From assembly GCA_029007685.1 (NCBI GenBank), contig JAQXIG010000169.1, positions 1-8,899 of the forward strand: a stretch of DNA of 8,899 nucleotides, read 5' to 3'. This DNA is from a bacterium (GTDB taxonomy: Bacteria; Bacillota_I; Bacilli_A; RF39; UBA660). Below the pieces are notes generated by a model. That model worked only from the letters and a program-made list of their open reading frames with translations. It was not told where the DNA came from and made no database searches. Every line of letters begins with the position of its first letter. Position 1 is the stretch's first letter. A program made the position numbers and the translations under genes. Positions 6,222 through 8,899 of this stretch are shown piece by piece.

Positions 6222-8042
6222 ATGCAAAGAGTCATTCGAACGGTATCAATAATATGTGCCTTATTTTTAAATATGAAGGGAATTTACGAAAACAAAGTAA
6301 CTGGCAGTAATATTTTTACCAACCATATCATAGTGATAGGAACCATTTCTATCATAATTTTTATTCTCTATCGAAAGAATTGGACTGAAAAAAGCAAACT
6401 TTCTGAGAAAATATTAGCCATCCTTTTTTCGTTGTTTACAGTAATTGGTAATAGTTATTTAGAAATTGCTTCTTGGAATCTAGTGTTCGGTAGTTTCAGA
6501 ATCTTTTTTCTTGCTATACTCCAAATGCTTGGTTACTTTTTCTTATATCAGCAAGGACTAATACTTTTGCGCAAAATAATCAAAAACAACAATCTAAAAC
6601 CCTTAAATCCTCAAAATCAAAAATTAAAGAAATGGTTAATCATATGGGAAAAGCATCCCTTTTTATATAGCCTAATAGTAATTATCATGATGTGGTTAGT
6701 CTATATAATAGCTTTTTATCCTATTATTTTATCACCAGATCCTAGTTTTCAAATTAAACAATATTTTAACGAATACACCAAATATATTGAATGGGTAATT
6801 CCAAGAGATAATACAATTCATATGACCACACACCACCCAACTATCCACACCTTTTTATTGGGAGGATGTATTCAATTAGGAAGTAAAATAATCGACGATA
6901 ATTTTGGACTATTCATCTATTCCATTCTTCAAACCTTATGTTTAGCCTCCGCCCTTGCCTATAGCATTTTCTTCTTAAAAAAACACCAAGTTAGCAATAA
7001 ATATCGTTTAGTATTATTAGGAATTTATTCCCTAGTTCCCATGTTTCCATTATATGCAATGTCAGCAGTGAAAGATACTTACTATACAGCTTTTATGATT
7101 TTATATGTACTAGCATTATTTGACATCGTTAAAACTTACAACTTTAAAAAAATACCATGGCAATATTTAGCCTATATAGGATTATTAATGACTTTAATCT
7201 CTTTGTTTAGAAATAACGGCTTCTATGTAATAATACTTTCTTTTCCATGGCTAATCCTATCTTATAAAAAAAATCGATGGCCATTCCTACTAACCTTTAT
7301 CTGTTTCTTTACCATATATCAAAGCTACAATAAAGTATTAATTCCTAAGTTAGGAATTAGTGATGGCAGTATTAGAGAAGTGTTGTCTATTCCTTTTCAA
7401 CAGACGGCTAGATATGTCAAAGAATACGAAACAGAAATTACACAAGAACAACAAAAAATAATCAATAATATGTTAGGATACAGCGACTTAAAAGATCGCT
7501 ATGATCCTGAAAAAGCTGATCCCGTAAAAAATATGTACAACAAAGATATCACTTCAAATGAGTTAAAAGATTATTTCACCAAAGTATGGTTAGTAGGCCT
7601 AATCAACCATCCAACAACCTACATTCAAGCCACCCTAAACAATATTTATGGATATTTTAACCCCAATTCCACTAACTGGTATGTGTACTATAAATATGAT
7701 GATAGAATTACTCAAAATAATTTAGTAGATTATCATTATAATTCACTGTCATCTCTAAGAAATATTTTGTCAAGTTATGGTGTGAGTTTCCCATACATCC
7801 CGGTAATAGGACTGATATCTAATATTGGTGTCAATACTTGGTCCTTACTGATTATGAGTACTTATTTAATAACGAATCGTAAAAAAGAATACCTAATTAC
7901 GTTAAGTCCATTATTATTATCGGTATTAGTATGTATCGCATCCCCAGTCAACACGTATTTTAGATATGCAATGCCATATATTTTCATCATGCCAACCTTA
8001 ATTGGCTTAATTGTGAAAGAACTAAAACAATTCACTGATTAA
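6222..8042 (+). CDS. DUF6020 family polytopic membrane protein, possible GT-C-like glycosyltransferase
   Basis: The 606-residue product has many hydrophobic segments (roughly 8-18, 34-50, 64-80, 88-117, 147-171, 228-252, 262-280, 287-303, 313-349, 354-367, 523-550, 557-572, 583-597) and a soluble loop at about 375-520. Features I associate with DUF6020 proteins: FYPIILSPDPSFQ at 165-177 with D173 just after a membrane span, THHPTIHT at 203-210, AVKDTYYTAF at 282-291, PFQQTARY at 391-398 and NTYFRYAMP at 577-585. An acidic residue in the first large outside loop recalls GT-C lipid-linked sugar transferases, which is inference only; the sugar donor and acceptor are unknown. AGGTGA (6212-6217) overlaps the divIB stop and precedes ATG 6222, so it is co-transcribed with divIB. 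ftsA/ftsZ would be more usual near here. Confidence 0.8.
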   Translation: MQRVIRTVSIICALFLNMKGIYENKVTGSNIFTNHIIVIGTISIIIFILYRKNWTEKSKLSEKILAILFSLFTVIGNSYLEIASWNLVFGSFRIFFLAILQMLGYFFLYQQGLILLRKIIKNNNLKPLNPQNQKLKKWLIIWEKHPFLYSLIVIIMMWLVYIIAFYPIILSPDPSFQIKQYFNEYTKYIEWVIPRDNTIHMTTHHPTIHTFLLGGCIQLGSKIIDDNFGLFIYSILQTLCLASALAYSIFFLKKHQVSNKYRLVLLGIYSLVPMFPLYAMSAVKDTYYTAFMILYVLALFDIVKTYNFKKIPWQYLAYIGLLMTLISLFRNNGFYVIILSFPWLILSYKKNRWPFLLTFICFFTIYQSYNKVLIPKLGISDGSIREVLSIPFQQTARYVKEYETEITQEQQKIINNMLGYSDLKDRYDPEKADPVKNMYNKDITSNELKDYFTKVWLVGLINHPTTYIQATLNNIYGYFNPNSTNWYVYYKYDDRITQNNLVDYHYNSLSSLRNILSSYGVSFPYIPVIGLISNIGVNTWSLLIMSTYLITNRKKEYLITLSPLLLSVLVCIASPVNTYFRYAMPYIFIMPTLIGLIVKELKQFTD

Positions 8043-8062
8043 TCTAAATAGCATCAAAAAAA

Positions 8063-8091
8063 TTGATCTAATGTGAAAAATAGTGTATAAT
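8063..8091 (+). promoter_or_regulatory. Sigma-A type promoter for the pyrophosphatase gene
   Basis: TTGATC at 8063-8068 matches four of six -35 bases, and TATAAT at 8086-8091 is a perfect -10 box, with the optimal 17-nt spacer. It starts only 20 nt after the DUF6020 stop and lies 32 nt before the next ATG, so the pyrophosphatase is probably transcribed independently of the wall genes. Confidence 0.7.
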
Positions 8092-8123
8092 GATGAAGTA
8101 AAAAACGGGAAGTAGGAGAAAAA

Positions 8124-8899
8124 ATGGAAAAAATATATATTTTTGGGCATCAAAAACCCGATAGTGATTCCGTAATTAGTGCCATTACGTTATCATACTT
8201 AAAAAATCAATTAGGCATGAATACAGAACCTAGAGTATTAGGTGAAATCAATAATGAAACCAAATTTGTATTAAATTATTTTAAAGTACCAAAACCAGAA
8301 ATATTGTATGATGTAAAACTACAATTAAAGGATTTGAATTATCATAAAGGAATGTTTCTAAACCAAAAATGTTCTATCAAAGAAACTTATGATTACATGA
8401 TAAATCAAGGAATTACTGGTGTACCAATTGTAGATGATGAAAAAAAATTCGTTGGGTTAGTAACTTTAAAAAATATCGTAAAGCAACTAATTACAGATGA
8501 CTTCAGAAAACTCTCTACCTCATATGATAATTTGCTAAAAACTTTAAGCGGTGAAGAAATTTTAAGATTTGAAGAGGAAATAAAAGGAAAATTACTAGTA
8601 GCTGCTTATCGCAGTACAACCTTCTTAAATAATGTGGAATTAACCAACAATAACATTCTAATTGTAGGAGATCGCCATAGTGTAATTGAATACGCCTTAG
8701 AATCTGGAGTGAAATTACTCATTATTGTTGGAAGCGGTGAAATCAAAGAAGAACATTTAGAAATAGCCAAAAAGAATCAAGTAAATATTATAAGAACTTC
8801 GTATGATACTTATCATACTTCAAAATTAGTTGAATTAAGTAACTATATTTCTTCTATCATTCCACAAGATAGACCATATATTTTTGAAGAAAATTATTA
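8124..8899 (+). CDS. Manganese-dependent inorganic pyrophosphatase with CBS and DRTGG domains, 3' truncated
   Basis: This is the N-terminal 258 codons of a family II (DHH) inorganic pyrophosphatase, which hydrolyses PPi to phosphate in the cytoplasm using Mn2+/Co2+. The start is set by AGGAG at 8114-8118, 5 nt before ATG 8124. The DHH N-terminus is clear: GHQKPDSDSVISA at 8-20, with metal ligands H9, D13 and D15, then VLGEINNETKFVLNYF at 38-53. A regulatory insert follows: a CBS module at about 77-124 (ITGVPIVDDEKKFVGLV) and a DRTGG domain at about 155-240 (ILIVGDRHSVIEYALESG). In characterised CBS-pyrophosphatases such modules bind adenine nucleotides and regulate activity. The second CBS, the DHH motif and the DHHA2 domain should lie beyond the window edge. 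The frame is open to the last base. Confidence 0.93.
   Translation, partial: MEKIYIFGHQKPDSDSVISAITLSYLKNQLGMNTEPRVLGEINNETKFVLNYFKVPKPEILYDVKLQLKDLNYHKGMFLNQKCSIKETYDYMINQGITGVPIVDDEKKFVGLVTLKNIVKQLITDDFRKLSTSYDNLLKTLSGEEILRFEEEIKGKLLVAAYRSTTFLNNVELTNNNILIVGDRHSVIEYALESGVKLLIIVGSGEIKEEHLEIAKKNQVNIIRTSYDTYHTSKLVELSNYISSIIPQDRPYIFEENY

Noticed and set aside
8053..8067. ATCAA/TTGAT hairpin as a terminator after the DUF6020 gene
   Set aside because: The stem has five base pairs, is AT-rich and has no T-tract; its right arm is better read as the -35 box.
1..8899. CRISPR, phage-defence, toxin-antitoxin or mobile element
   Set aside because: No regularly spaced repeats, transposase, integrase, tRNA or target-site duplication is visible; all long genes fit wall, division or housekeeping roles except the DUF6020 gene.

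Overview
The window is low-G+C DNA in which every gene lies on the + strand. It carries part of a division and cell wall (dcw) cluster of Firmicutes/Bacilli type. Proteins match that group in length and motifs, Shine-Dalgarno sites are strong (AGGAG, AGGTGAT), promoters are rich in TATAAT, and TGA is used as a stop (murG, murB overlap) while Trp is TGG, so the code is standard. A walled, uncultured low-G+C Bacilli relative (Erysipelotrichales/RF39-like) is plausible, but no rRNA or marker here settles the lineage.

Layout: (1) 2-808, the C-terminal part of a class B penicillin-binding protein with one PASTA domain. (2) 809-1230, a 422-nt gap with no convincing intact gene, some weak inverted repeats, and a good promoter at its 3' end. 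(3) mraY (1231-2211) and ftsW (2231-3325), 19 nt apart. (4) 3326-3521, a 196-nt gap ending in an extended -10 promoter. (5) murG, murB, divIB/ftsQ and a 606-residue polytopic membrane protein of DUF6020 type, packed at -4, +5 and +8 nt. (6) A short spacer with a near-consensus promoter, then the 5' part of a CBS/DRTGG-containing manganese-dependent inorganic pyrophosphatase running off the right edge.

The genes form a coherent pathway. MraY makes lipid I, MurG converts it to lipid II, and MurB supplies UDP-MurNAc upstream of both. FtsW (SEDS glycosyltransferase) and the class B PBP polymerise and cross-link septal peptidoglycan, and DivIB stabilises the divisome. A family II pyrophosphatase would remove PPi produced by biosynthesis, but it has its own promoter and probably is not part of the operon.

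Compared with the Bacillus subtilis order (pbpB-spoVD-murE-mraY-murD-spoVE-murG-murB-divIB-...-ftsA-ftsZ), murE and murD are missing from their usual places. The gene after divIB is a DUF6020 membrane protein, not ftsA/ftsZ. I found no convincing new defence, mobile or RNA system. The least explained parts are the DUF6020 gene and the 422-nt gap.
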